Assembly (NCBI GenBank): GCA_018398805.1 | Contig: JAGFBZ010002033.1 | Location: 3,392,858-3,456,857, forward strand | Direction: 5' to 3' | Origin: Hirundichthys speculiger | Lineage: Eukaryota; Chordata; Actinopteri; Beloniformes; Exocoetidae | Length of the DNA stretch: 64,000 bases | Shown here: positions 11,964 to 23,305 of the stretch, piece after piece | Layout of the letters: each line of letters begins with the position of its first letter | Position numbering within the stretch: position 1 is the stretch's first letter | Program-made: the position numbers and the translations under genes | Notes under the pieces: model-generated | Databases searched by the model: none | What the model saw: only the letters and a program-made list of their open reading frames with translations | Told to the model about the DNA's origin: nothing

Positions 11964-13959
11964 ATATGCCCCCCAACCTTGGAGGTTTGGAATTTCTAAT
12001 CCCAACATTTATTCATCAGCAGCAAAGTGAATGCAAAATATTGTTTTAAGGAGAGGAGTGGCTCTGACAGGAATGGTGAAACACAATTGATGGATCGCAG
12101 CTGTATTGATTTGTTAAACACAGGGATTTATCTGCCATGGACTGAAATGCATATAAATCATCGTCATCGTTAATATTCTGTAAGCTAACAGAATGAGGGG
12201 AAAAAAATGCCAAACAGAGAAGACGTCATCTCTGCTAAAGAATGTGTTTGGCCTTCCTGCCCTTTCTGTAATAGCCCACAAAAGATGTCCAAGTCTTCTC
12301 TAAAAGGGTTAATGAAATCTTAGACTTTACCAAGCTGAGGAAGAAGATATTGATCCCACTGTGGGGAGGAAATCCTATATCAACCTGCCAGTTCAGATTA
12401 ATCATTGCACGCTTAGCATGACATTACTTTGCGGTGATCAGAGCCCTTCTGCGAGAAGTTCAGAATAACAATCAGAGGATGATTTCTCAATGTGAGAAGA
12501 CAAGTGCAGCAAATATAAATGAAGAAGGGTTAATTGGTCAGTTTAACAAAAAGAGAAGTAATCAAATGGTTTCAAAAGTCTCTTGTCTCCATTTCATCAC
12601 ATTACTTGTCTAGTGAATAATGAATCGTTCTTACCAGTGGTGGGTGGAAAGCAGAGCGTATTGTAAACCGGTAAATGGCTTGATTGCTTTTATTTCCAGA
12701 AAATCACACTTCTGCCTTTGTGATGAACATCTTTAGGCTGACCTGTCAGCTTTGGCGGGTCACTAAACAAATCAATAGCTCGCAACATTTGCGCCAGATA
12801 ATTTTCCTCCACCAGGAGAAGGAGAGAGTGAGAAAAAGAAAAAAGGTTGTTTTTGTTCCATACGGAAGCATCCCTCAACAGTGGTGACTGACACATCCTC
12901 AGACATGAAGCTGAGGTGTGTATATGTCAGCAGTGATCCACGCTAAGCCCCGGTAGAATAAGCTGGGGATTGGAGCCGCTAGAAGTCCAGCTGGGGTGCA
13001 TGTCTTTTCTGTGACATTGTAGACTACGACAGGCTCCTCGTCTCACACAGACAAGGAGAATTTATGGAAATGGAAGCAGACTGTTGAGAAGGATGGTAGC
13101 TGATCATTGTCTGTCCCATGCAGCAATCAGGTGAAACCCCGCAGGGCTGAATTTAAAGCAAATGTTCCCAATAAATCTCCAGGTTTCCCTGGGCCGCCTA
13201 ATGAAAACTAATAGACAGACTGTGAAAGGAGCAATCCATCCTCCTGGTTTCTCTGCCCAATAACGGGTTTCTCTGCAGGTTCGTGGTGAGCTAAAGCGAT
13301 AAAGTGTTTACAAACAAGCTTCTCCCGGGAAAAGTCATCTTAAAAGTAAACAAGCTTGAGCCACAAGGCCTCATTAACTATTAATGTTATTAATGTTAAA
13401 CATAAATTGTAAATATGGAATTCTGCTTTCTAGTAAGTCCTAACCAGAAGGAAATTTCGGTCTTTTCTGGCAGTGTCCTGCTCCCTTTTCTACATACAGA
13501 TGCCATGGACTCAGCATGCAAAAAGGATTTTGCTTGTAATTGAAAAGTATTTGAAATTCATCAGTAGATATGAACACGTACATATATGTAAGCATGCTGG
13601 TGATTTATGAAATTAACATCTATTTCAGGGAAACATGCCCTTATGGTCCGTTGTGGACCCATAATGGCACAAGGGAGGAATCAGAGAGAGGCTGGGAGGT
13701 GAGAAGAGGGGAAGTGGGGGGGGAATGGAGGACCGATGGTGATCTCAGCCTGCAGATAGGCTCCATGGAGATGTTCCCAAATAGAATGTGACTTTGATTT
13801 CTCACCTCATTTCACTCTCAGCTGTCAGATAGGTTTCTGCTCAGATGACACCTCCTTCACAACGACGCACAAAAATGTGGAACGGTTCAGAAATGAGGCA
13901 GCTGCTGCCCTACATGCCAGACAGTGACATCATCCCCTCTGCTGCTCCTCTGTGACTCA
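11964..13959. other. Unique DNA, no gene seen
   Basis: No recognisable coding or transposon signal. The run near 12900-13330 is GC-richer, and a G-rich run lies at 13705-13730. Confidence 0.45.
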
Positions 13960-13984
13960 CAACAACAACAACAACAACAACAAA
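13960..13984. repeat. (CAA)n trinucleotide repeat
   Basis: Eight CAA units, read as poly-Gln in one short open frame. Confidence 0.9.
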
Positions 13985-14118
13985 ACTTAAGGCACAACTA
14001 TGCAAATGATGCACTGCACCTCTCTAAGGCCCTCACCTCTTCCACTCCTCCACCGTTCCCCACCTTTGTTTTTTATTTTTTTTTTGCCTCCCATTTCGTC
14101 TCCCGTCTGCGCGAACAG

Positions 14119-14206
14119 CCATGACCTATTTACCTCTGATGCATCGACATCAAGGCTTCACCTGTGCAGACGTTGATGCGCAGCAGTCTGCACCTCAGAG
14201 TTTCAC
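14119..14206 (+). other. Candidate small exon
   Basis: A long pyrimidine tract (14064-14108) leads to CGAACAG at 14112-14118. The next 88 bases contain an ATG two bases in, stay open, and end at CAC|GTAAGT, a near-consensus donor. A second donor, ACA|GTAAGT, lies 66 bases downstream (GT at 14273). The encoded peptide (about 28 residues) is not recognised. Downstream partner exons are not identified, so this could be a lncRNA or cryptic exon, or coincidence. Confidence 0.2.
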
Positions 14207-14273
14207 GTAAGTGCTCCATTAGCACTGCGGCGCCGTCTCTGGCAAGAGAAAAAAGACGTTTCTGACATCACAG

Positions 14274-15870
14274 TAAGTGCACAAGTTGACTTTATGATTT
14301 TTATTAATATAGAAAGCACTGTGGTTGAAGGGTGCAAAACATCAACATCAGACAGCACAAGAGCAGGAATAAAAACTCAACATTTCAGAAATCAGGCAAT
14401 AAAGCTGAAAAAAGCAGTTCAGTTTATGTTCTTGTGTTTTCTGTTTTGCTGCTGTTCTGAATTTAGGTCATATTTTTGGCTTTATTGTCTAATGTCATTG
14501 CCCCTCTTATACCTCTGGGCCACTGTAAGTAAGTCAGAAGTGTTTTATAGTAAGTCAGGAACTGACCAAACTGAGCTATGATAAGCTATGACAAGTCCAG
14601 GAATCCCGCTGCACATGTTCAAGCCAGAATCTGGTCTGAACATGGTTGACCGACGGAACCGCCACAAAGACATGTCGAAGTCTGATGGGACAGATGTAAA
14701 AGCAATCCAGCTAAATGTTTGTTGCATCCTGACAACCAAATATATATTATAAGACATTATGGAAAGAAAAGAAATGGTTTATACAAACCATTGGCAGGGC
14801 TGGTAATGATGATGATGCATAACCTGACAAAGTTCGGCACAGTTTATACCTCTAATTTAGCATGTAAATACAACAACGGCTCATACTGCTGCTTATGAGC
14901 TCTAAATGACATCTAAGATAAAAATTCAACATTGCAATACTTGACAATTCCAAAAGCACTGCATGCTTTTCCATGTCCATTTCAGGTAATGCTATAAAAT
15001 ATCCAATGAAAACTGTCATTTTGCTCATTATTTATCTATTTATTTATTTAGATGAACTGCAGGATTTGCCTTTATGGGCTGTGAAAATGTGAGTTTATTT
15101 ATGGGTAAATCTCCAAGTCTGTAAATAAATGATGAAGAAACCGATTGGATTAGATGAAAAATGCAAAGCTTCTAAAAATTTAATGTTTTGGAGATCCAGG
15201 GATTTCACGGGTCAGTGGCAAAATGCTGGTTATTCCCTAATCAGAGCTGTGGGTTTTAAACATAATAACTCTGCCACAGTTAATTGTTTGTCTATTAATT
15301 GTTAGTTAGTTTTAATCAGCAGATTGCCTGGAAGCCTTTTTATTGAACTAGACCATTTAAAGTGACTTGTTACATCATGAAGGTTGCTCTTGATGAGTGA
15401 ATATACGTTACATATTAAACATTGGTAAATTATGTAACAATCATTACAAAAGCCATTTCTTACACTTTATAACCCCTTCATAAGAAAGTTGCACCTTCCT
15501 GCAACAAGCTTGATTCAATACATTTCAATTTATGTCCACAAAAATCAACATTACAAGTTGCGTTATCATATTTCAGACTCTTCCATGCATAACACTTGTA
15601 CAATTCAAGTCTGCACCATCTCAGATGCTTTCAGCTGAATTCCTCTCAATTGGAGAATGATAAAGAACAACAGTAACAAATGGCTATTTCCAGCTAAGCT
15701 CAAGTCTCCTGAGCAGCCTGACCACATACAATAAATAAGATATGTGTCTTGTTTCGTAACTTCATCCCGTCTCCTCTTGATGGTGTTCTCATCTTGAATC
15801 TCACGGGGCCTGGACGGGATTGAGGAGCATAACCCAAGCCACCGACAGGCTGCCTGGTTCAGAGGATAAA
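14274..15870. other. Unique AT-rich DNA, no gene seen
   Basis: Low-complexity TTTATTTA near 15030-15050; otherwise featureless to the eye. Confidence 0.45.
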
Positions 15871-15880
15871 CAGGCTCAAA

Positions 15881-16261
15881 CTACAGTCGCTGGCCATGGA
15901 TTTTTTTTTGGCCATCAGGGACAGCTCTGCCACAGTATCTACTGAAGCCATCCAGTGAGAACATATCGGACTCATGTCTGTGATGGGTCAGCTCAGACTG
16001 TGTAAGAGACACCAGAGAAGTGCTGCTGTCCTTTATGAGGTAGCATTTGGTAAATAGCGACACTGAAGCGATCTTCCTGTGGCTGGTGCACCGGGTTATT
16101 TTCAAACCTGTTCGCGGTCGCCCCTGCGGTGTCATGAGGCTTACGTACCACCTGCTTGGCTTGTATTCTGACCAGCCTTGCTCCATTTGGCGAGGAATAC
16201 TATCTGAATGAGACAGCTGGGTACTGGTACTACTCTCCAATGTTTCATCAACAGGAATTCA
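15881..16261 (-). other. Unidentified minus-strand open frame, about 127 codons
   Basis: The frame is open from an in-frame TGA near 16262 down to TAG at 15881. The listed start is a TTG, so an ATG start is not supported; if real it would be an internal exon or a pseudogene. The composition (Ser/Thr-rich first third, then a basic stretch ending CTSHRKIASVSLFTK) looks protein-like, but I recognise no family. Several open frames of this length are expected by chance in 64 kb. Confidence 0.15.
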
Positions 16262-16378
16262 TGTGTTATTCATTTGCCTGGGCTACTGCCTGATGGCGTT
16301 GTAATGACTGTTGATCATTTCAGCTGTACACTGGATTAAGATTTTCACCAGTTCATTTTTTTTTTTCCCCTTAGACAT

Positions 16379-16426
16379 CCCAGAATCGAGGCGCAGACCT
16401 GTGGTTAAACCCATATGAATAACGCA
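16379..16426 (+). other. Candidate 3' splice acceptor with short open segment
   Basis: A 12-base T run followed by CCCCTTAG (ending near 16374) is a strong acceptor-like site. The sequence after it stays open for about 14 codons to a TGA. No donor or polyadenylation signal supports a gene here. Confidence 0.12.
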
Positions 16427-18235
16427 ATTAAGTCGACATCCTCAGGAAGCGTAGCTGGCTTATAATCAAATTATAATCAGATTCCCATGGACTTTGAAAA
16501 AGCATCATAAAACTGTGTTCAATTATTCACATAGCAAATATATTACAGCTTCTTGTTTATAAAATCTCGAGCCTGCCACCCATCAGTGCACACTTTTTGC
16601 CCCAGAGCAACCCTGGCCGGTCCTCTCACAACAGAAGTCAGAGAGGGCTCACAGCCACAATATTAAAAAGGGAAAAGCCACTTGCTGGTTCTGCAATATA
16701 AGTGTAAATATGGGCATCCTTAGAAAAGCTGAGTTATGAATAATGGAAACTGACTGCCCTTGGTATTCGTGGAACAGGGAATGTTCTTCCACAAAACTGA
16801 AGAAGAAAGTTCACATTACCTGGACGTCTTTTTCCTTTGCTGGCTGTTTGCACACATGGCCATCAGGAGCAAACGGTGGGTGCTTCAGGCCTTTTGGTTG
16901 ACATTCCTCTTGTATATCTTTTTCCTTAAGAGATGCATCTAAAATGCAGCTGAAGAGGTATTTGTTGCCATCTGTCACAACAGATAGGTCGATGATGCAC
17001 TGGCCTCACCAGCAAATGTTGAGAATTAAAAGACAGGACATTCACTTCAGGGTGACAATGAAGGCAGTGATGATTGCTGTTGCTTTTGCAAGAGAAAATA
17101 AAAAAAGCCCCCAACAGAAAACTTAGACTGAAAGGGATTTAATGTGCTTAATTTAATCCCTTGTTGCATTAAACCTGTCACATTGTCCTTATTGATTTTT
17201 TTTCTCCGTCAGCAGATTACTGTCTCACTTCTGGTTGCTGATCGGTCAGATGCAGCAAAGCAGGGTCAGCTGTCTCATTAGACATTAGTTAGTAGGTTGA
17301 AGAGTAAAGAAAGGAACAGGATAGATGACCTTTGATATGTTTATGCTGACTTTGTCATTTTGTGTTTCCAGCTGAGTCCTCAGTGCCATCTCAGCATCAG
17401 TGAAGTGATATCTGTGATATTAACAGGGTTCGCACCTCCGATCTGTCATGATTAAATGGCTAAGTCGCCACTGAACCACAGCTAGATTAAAATGCTTCAT
17501 ATGCCATTCCCAATGACGAGAGTGGGTCTTTAATAGGGGCTTGAAAGTGGACTTGCATACAGAATATTTCAGTGAAATATTAACAATATGACAATCATAG
17601 AGAAACACAGTCATAACACTTAAAAACTTTCCTCGGATATGAAATGCATTTTTATTGGCTCTGAGTATAAAAATGTCATATAAATCAATTTTACAATCCA
17701 CTTCACTGTCCACATTGGATTAATGGTGATCACGTACAGCCATGCTGCTGTCACTACAGGATTACCTGCAGATGCTGTATTTTCTTATTTAACTATGCAC
17801 ATTTATTTGCATTCTTACACAGATGTATGCCTTTGCACGATCATGTCTTGCAGGTTCACAAACCATTATTCCTGTCTCTTGGACCTCATGTGAACACGTG
17901 TGTGCTTTTGCTAATTGTGTCCAAGGACTTCAGTTAGCTGATGTGGACTACGTCAGGCAGTCCGAAGCACGCTCAGAACTGATAGACATGGGGTACAACA
18001 AAGTATTTGAATACTAATAATTAAGATAGGTTTTAAGATTTTATTTTGAATAAATTAAGAAAAGACTTCAGAGACCCGATTTTGTTTTGTCACTGTTGAC
18101 TCATGTATAAAAAAAGGAAAAAAAAAAAACTGGAATCTAATTTAAGATGAAGGATGGGCTTTATAAAGAAGTGTTTTTTTTTTTTGGTATGATACTGCTA
18201 CTGCAGACAGTAGTTTATAATACTATTGCTACCAC
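16427..18235. other. Unique DNA, no gene seen
   Basis: No recognised features. A-rich and T-rich runs near 18117-18130 and 18174-18185. Confidence 0.45.
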
Positions 18236-18266
<31 letters not shown>

Positions 18267-18270
18267 TAAT
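18236..18270. repeat. (AAT)n trinucleotide repeat
   Basis: About eleven AAT units with one interruption. Confidence 0.9.
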
Positions 18271-18593
18271 AGAACCATGGTTAAAGTGCTCTGTCTGTAT
18301 TTGTTCAAAATTAGTGAAGGGCCTGTTCATCAAAGTGAATGAACTTTTTCTTTTTTGAATGAATGAAGCTTGGATGCTTAATGAAAAAAAAAAGCATTTA
18401 AAGAAAATAAACAAAAAAATAGTTTTAAAAGTGTGTTGAATATTGTACCAATGTTCTGGCTTTATACAAACATTGCTTTGGTGCCATTCTTAACCGTATG
18501 GAGTAATGTTCAAGGCCATTGCTCTCTTCTACCAGTTATGTCCACTGGTGCAGCAGCAAAATATCATGAAGAGCCACAGGAGGGTGATCTTTG

Positions 18594-18617
18594 TTTTTTT
18601 TTTTTTTTTTTTTTTTT
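18594..18617. repeat. Poly-T tract
   Basis: Uninterrupted run of 24 T. It produces Phe runs in overlapping open frames at 18433-18778. Confidence 0.9.
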
Positions 18618-20696
18618 ACAACCTTTTTTTTTTGTATAAGAGCCCAGGAGATGATAATTCATGGAAACAGAGAAAAGTTGCCTGGAAGCGTTGTGTTCAA
18701 GTGTCTCTTCTGTCTCTTCACACATTCATCAATAAACTGAGACACCATTTGTGTCCACTTACTTCTCAAGTGTCATGATTGCTTCCATGGCGACAGCAGT
18801 GTTTCACATTATCCATGTAGGAGAGACACATGGTAATATTGGTCTACATCTGTTAATAGATTAAAAAAAATATATATCTACAAAATGAAAAAAAAAGTCC
18901 AATATTTATTTTACAGCAAGTGTGCTTGCTGATTGTAAAAGTTCTGGCTGCTAATATGATTTGTAGGGAGCACATTACATGTAACATCCTGGATGACACA
19001 TCTGAATGAAGAGTGAAACGATTAACAGAGAAATCATGCATGAGTGAGTTTGCGCATCAGTCTGCTGTGTATTTGCCAAAACATCCACATATTAAAGCTC
19101 ACTGAGCCTAATGAACATCCTGCTCTTGTTGATGATCCCATTGTTGTGTTTGATGAATTTACATAATCGCTACTTTACGCAGATTAGATTTAGCTCCATT
19201 AAATTATCCCTCTCTTCCTCTTTGCTTCAGTCGTGGTAATATTTTTGACTCATACAGGCAACATGTTTGTATGTTGAGAAGTTCATTTTTTCCCTCTCTC
19301 TCTTTAAATCAGCCTCTTTAAACACACTGCATGTGCTGGGCTACAAAGCTTTTCTTCTTCATTTTTTATCCAATTTTTACATTCTGTGTACCATCATCAT
19401 TATTTCTCACAATATTTTCTGCTGAGACAGGGACTTCGCAGAGAGTGTTTTAATGTTTGTGGGTGAGGGTGAAAGGAGGTGGGAGCGGTGGGGGGTGGGG
19501 GGTGGAGAGGAAGAAAGCAGAGAGATAATAGTTTGAAGGCTGTGTCAGTGGTGGGCATGCTTCAGAAAACATCAGGGCAGCATTCAGAGATAAAAACAGG
19601 TATACCACCCTATCATGTCCTCAGAGCAACTCTGCTTTGATATGTTCTAAAAAAAATCCACTTGATGTCTCTGACAGCACTTTTCCCTTTTTTCTTTCCC
19701 ATGTAATGACAGTACGCTGTGTGAATGCTAAACACTAAATCAGAACTGCTTTACAGAGTGTGAATTGCAATAAATTCATTAAATTTGAATTTGTATGCAA
19801 GGTGAAATAACTTTAAATCTCAAGTTATCACTTTACAATGGAGACAAGATAAAATAATATAAAAGAAGAGGTCTTATTTTCCTTGAACTGGAGTAGATTG
19901 CAGTGACCCAATCAAGTTTTGATTTATTTCAGTTTCAACTTTCTCCATGGTGCATTCAGTGCGAGCAGTTCAGAATTAATTTACATGTCACATGTAAAAA
20001 GAAGTCAAAAAACACAATCAGATTTTCATGCCTGTAAGTCACGAGCAATCAATGGAAAACCCGATTGAACAAACGAGATGTAAAATTTGTCATGTTTTTA
20101 TTCAACATAATGTTTCAGTATTACATATTTTTCAGTGGGAAAAGTGAAAATACAGGATTAAAGTAATATATAGCAATAAAACTTCTGAGGGCCATTATTA
20201 TTTATACATTTTGTCAAACATCAAATTAATTTTTTTTTAGATAATACATTGTTGGGCCTTCTTCAAAGATTTGCCAGTTTTGGAACACGGAACCTCCATG
20301 GAACATGGAGCCCCCCCCCCCTCCCCACGGGATGACATCATTCGCATGATATGATATTTTAGTAGCGGTCGAAGTCTGGATTTCAGTTAGTGGTGGAATC
20401 ATTGCAAAAAATCCTAAATATTTTCACATTAGACAATACAATCAAGTATTTCTAAGATAGAATAGTATAGAAAATAGAAGTTAGAAAGGTAGCAACCAGG
20501 TGACAAAATCATGGATGAGGACCAGCACTCAGATGGAGCATCAAACAACAAAGTCTGAAAGCTGCTACTTGAAGACGAGTCCATCAGTGTTTCCATCAGT
20601 GTTTCAGCGACCTTTACCAGAGGACCTCTGAAGATAAACCAAGGGCGCATCACGCCGGTGTGTGAGTACAACATCCAGTACAAGCATCAGTATTTC
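18618..20696. other. Unique AT-rich DNA, no gene seen
   Basis: G-rich run at 19485-19510 and a 12-base C run at 20311-20322. The 84-codon minus open frame at 20429-20683 has a Ser run and no domain. Confidence 0.45.
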
Positions 20697-20702
20697 AATT
20701 AA

Positions 20703-21337
20703 CAATCGTAGGTGGGACTTCCACTATACATGCAATTAATATTGTTATAGTCAACTATAATGTTCATGTGGAAGTGTATTCGAATTGCATATATAGTAGG
20801 AAGATTATAGTTTCGTCTCTGCATGTAAAGCGGAAGTCCCACATGGCTTCAAAGGCGAAACTATAATCTTCCTACTATATATGCAATTCAAATGCACTTC
20901 CACATGAAGATCATCGTCGACAATGACAATATTAATTGCATGTATAGCGGAAGTCCTACCTGCTTTCAAAGGCGAAACCATAATCTTCCTACTATATATG
21001 CAATTCCAATGCACTTCCACATGAAGATTATCGTCGACAATGACAATATTAATTTCATGTATAGCGATTAATAGTGGGAAGATTATAGGTTCGCCTTTGA
21101 AAGCAGGTGGGACTTGCGTCATACATGCAATTAATATTTAATATTGTCATTGTCATTGACTTCCACAGACAATATTAATTTCATGTATAGCGGAAGTCCC
21201 ACCTGCTTTCAAAAGGCGAAACTATAATCTTCCTACTATATATGCAATTCGAATGCACTTCCACATGAAGATCATCGTTAACAATGACAATATTAATTGC
21301 ATGTATAGTGGAAGTCCTACCTGCTTTCAAAGGCGAA
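20703..21337. repeat. 117-bp repeat array, direct and inverted units
   Basis: Forward units start at CGGAAGTCC or TGGAAGTCC at 20831, 20948, (21065, broken), 21191 and 21309. Spacing is 117, 117 and 118 bp where intact. Each unit reads GCTTTCAAAGGCGAAACT, then CTTCCTACTATATATGCAAT, CACTTCCACATGAAGAT, GACAATATTAATTGCATG. Inverted units lie at about 20711-20816 and, partially, 21067-21150. Each unit contains an imperfect inverted repeat: CTACTATATATGCAATT against AATTGCATGTATAGCGG. Since 117 is 39 codons, the minus strand stays open with a 39-residue repeat (20805-21122), which is not a gene. It abuts the truncated piggyBac remnant, and a further partial unit lies beyond that remnant at 23022-23104. 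Confidence 0.85.
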
Positions 21338-22480
21338 CTTTTTGGAGCTCTTCATCACTGACGAGCTGCTGGAGCACATTGCAGACCAGACCAACAAGTA
21401 TGCTCGTCAGTACTTTGAAGCGCATCCTGACAGTCTGCCACACAGCCGAGGTAATGCCTGGAAACCAGTGTCGGTCCCAGAACTGAAGGCCTTCTTTGGA
21501 CTGACATTCCTCACAGGCTATGTAAGAAAGCCAAACCTTGAGCTGTACTGGAGCGTGGATTAAGTTGATGCCACACTATATTTCAGTAGAGTGATGTCAA
21601 GGAGCAGGTTCTAAGATAATATGGAAGTTCCTACATTATAATGATAATAGATCACAGGATGCAGCTGATAAAATGTACAAAGTCCGCCCTGCTTTAGATT
21701 ATGTTGTTAAAAAATTCAGAGAGCTGTATCAACCGGGACAAAACATCTGTATTGATGAGAGGAATGATGCAATGGCGGGGGCGGCTGTCTTTCAGGGTGT
21801 ACAACCCAAAGAAGCCCATAAAATACTGGGATAAAATCATACATATTGTGTGGCCACAGGGTACTGCTTCAATATGTGGCCTTATGTCGGTGAAGCCAGT
21901 ACTCTGCAGGATACCGTTTTCTCCCTTCTTGATCGTCTCCCAGGTTATGGTTATACGCTGTACATGGATAACTTTTACAACTCTGTGGCACTGTGTGAGC
22001 GTTTGCTGGGAGCACAAACTAATGTTTGTGGGACACTGAGGAGGAATCGGGGGGAACCTCAGATCATCAGGGAAGTTGTGCGGCACAATGGCAGGGTTAT
22101 GGTTGTGGCATGGCAGGACAAACGTTTGGTAAAGATGCTGACAACCTGCCATGACGATAGTATGCAGAAGGTTGAGGTGTGGCAGAGGGGACAGAAGGTA
22201 AAAGTCTCTCAGCTGAAGCCAGCATGTATAGTAGCGTACAATGAGTCGACGAATGGGGTGGATAAATTGGACCAAACCATTGCCTATTACCCATTCATCA
22301 TCTGTCGGCCTTGGAGGAACGGCCGACAGACAGCCCCTTACAATACAGACCCTGCAAGCAGGCTTGATGGGGACATGGGCAGACACAGACTTAGTGCCCC
22401 TGATGCCCATCAGCAAGAAGTCTAGGCCAGCAAGGAGGTGTAGGGTCTGTGCACGCAGGGGAGTGTTTCACTGTTTAAGG
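21338..22480 (+). pseudogene. piggyBac-like (PGBD4-type) transposase pseudogene
   Basis: Remnant of a DDE/DDD cut-and-paste transposase that excises and integrates at TTAA. The N-terminal part is missing: homology starts abruptly after the 117-bp array with LELFITDELLEHI, a typical piggyBac domain start. Catalytic aspartates are visible in ICIDER (GAT 21754), YMDNFYNS (GAT 21967) and GVDKLDQ (GAT 22261, with the second Asp at 22270). A C-terminal cysteine-rich zinc-finger start (RCRVCARRG) is at about 22434-22466 and then runs into a (CA)n tract. It is broken: stops near 21561 and 21612, at least two frameshifts (around 21773 and before 21850), and a deletion between YYPF and the zinc finger. 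Intact relatives are about 550-600 residues. Family assignment is strong; activity is excluded by the breaks. Confidence 0.9.
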
Positions 22481-22484
22481 TGGG

Positions 22485-22499
22485 AACACACACACAAAC

Positions 22500-22552
<53 letters not shown>
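22485..22552. repeat. (CA)n microsatellite inside the piggyBac remnant
   Basis: Long (CA)n interrupting the zinc-finger part of the transposase frame. It gives spurious His-Thr and Cys-Val open frames on the two strands. Confidence 0.95.
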
Positions 22553-22554
<2 letters not shown>

Positions 22555-23025
22555 GCATACCTGAATTGGATATTTGTAAAGATTTGGTCATCGTTTTCAA
22601 ATGTCAAAGTGTGTTATATAATGTTTTATATATGTGTAAATAAATAATTATTTTTGCCATCAAAAACCTTCTGCCTTTTTTTTCTTTGGTTCTATAGAAG
22701 GAAACCACTGTTCAGATGTTTTTAGCATCAGTAAAACAAAAAAATATTTGTGTTAAACTCACTGTTTTGCTTCTCTTCACCAAAAGCTCATTTTCTCTAT
22801 TGTTTGGTCAGAAATGGGTGATTTTGGTGAAACTTCCCCATGTTCTACTGCTGATAACTTAAGACTGGAAGAAGGTAGAAACAAACTTTTTTTTCCTGAT
22901 GAAAGAAGAGAGTCTACCCTTTATGTTAGTGGTTTCAGTGTTCACAGAAAATCAGTCAAAATGCTCCAAAACACTGGCAGTATGAAGCTCTCTGCTGTGC
23001 AGCTGTCTGGCAGTCAATGAGTTAA
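22553..23025 (+). mobile_element. 3' untranslated part and right terminus of piggyBac-like element
   Basis: After the transposase remnant come an AATAAATAATT-type polyadenylation region (about 22641) and then the end CTGGCAGTCAATGAGTTAA. In reverse this reads TTAACTCATTGACTGCCAG, which matches the look of piggyBac-family termini (TTAAC...TTGACTGCC), as I recall them. So the right end is at TTAA 23022-23025. No matching left terminus is present. Confidence 0.65.
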
Positions 23026-23104
23026 TATTGTTATTGTCAATGATAATATTCATCTGGAAGTGCATGTGAATTGCATATATAGTAGGAAGTTTATAGCTTC
23101 AAAT
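23022..23104 (-). repeat. Partial 117-bp repeat unit right of the piggyBac end
   Basis: Reads TTAATATTGTTATTGTCAAT, then TGGAAGTGCATGTGAATTGC and ATATATAGTAGGAAGTTTAT, the reverse complement of the unit seen at 20831-21337, starting exactly at the TTAA that closes the piggyBac element. The other half of this unit is not found on the element's left side in the expected orientation. Confidence 0.8.
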
Positions 23105-23305
23105 TCTCCCTTGGGGACGTCTCCTGACGTCTCCATGCCCAAGGTGAAGCATATAAAGATAAAGAAAAATGGACCTAAGATTGTCCCTTGAGGCACCCCA
23201 AACTTAATCTTATGCTTTCTGGAGGAGCATGTATCCATACTTAAAAAGAAACATCGATCTGTGAGATAAGAGCTGAACCAGTTAAGAACAGTACCAGAGA
23301 GGCCG
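23105..23305 (-). pseudogene. LINE (L2-like) reverse-transcriptase fragment
   Basis: Fragment of a non-LTR retrotransposon ORF2, which normally copies its RNA at a nicked target. On the minus strand it reads LNWFSSYLTDR, followed by a VPQGTILGP motif, the reverse-transcriptase block that in L2/CR1/jockey relatives is G-V-P-Q-G-S-I-L-G-P. It is short (about 65 codons of a protein normally near 1000 residues). The downstream YADD catalytic block is missing, since the frame runs into the 117-bp repeat unit. On its other side it abuts the RTE-like repeat. L2-like is likely; a Rex1-like or other related clade is possible. Confidence 0.75.

Noticed and set aside
20805..21122. 105-codon open frame with repeated 39-residue unit
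   Set aside because: It is produced by the 117-bp noncoding repeat array.
21694..22416. 240-codon minus-strand open frame, longest in the window
   Set aside because: It is the antisense shadow of the piggyBac-like transposase and has no domain of its own.
22241..22607. His-Thr and Cys-Val repeat frames
   Set aside because: Both are translations of the (CA)n microsatellite. Only the short cysteine-rich stretch just before it is meaningful, and it is included in the transposase entry.
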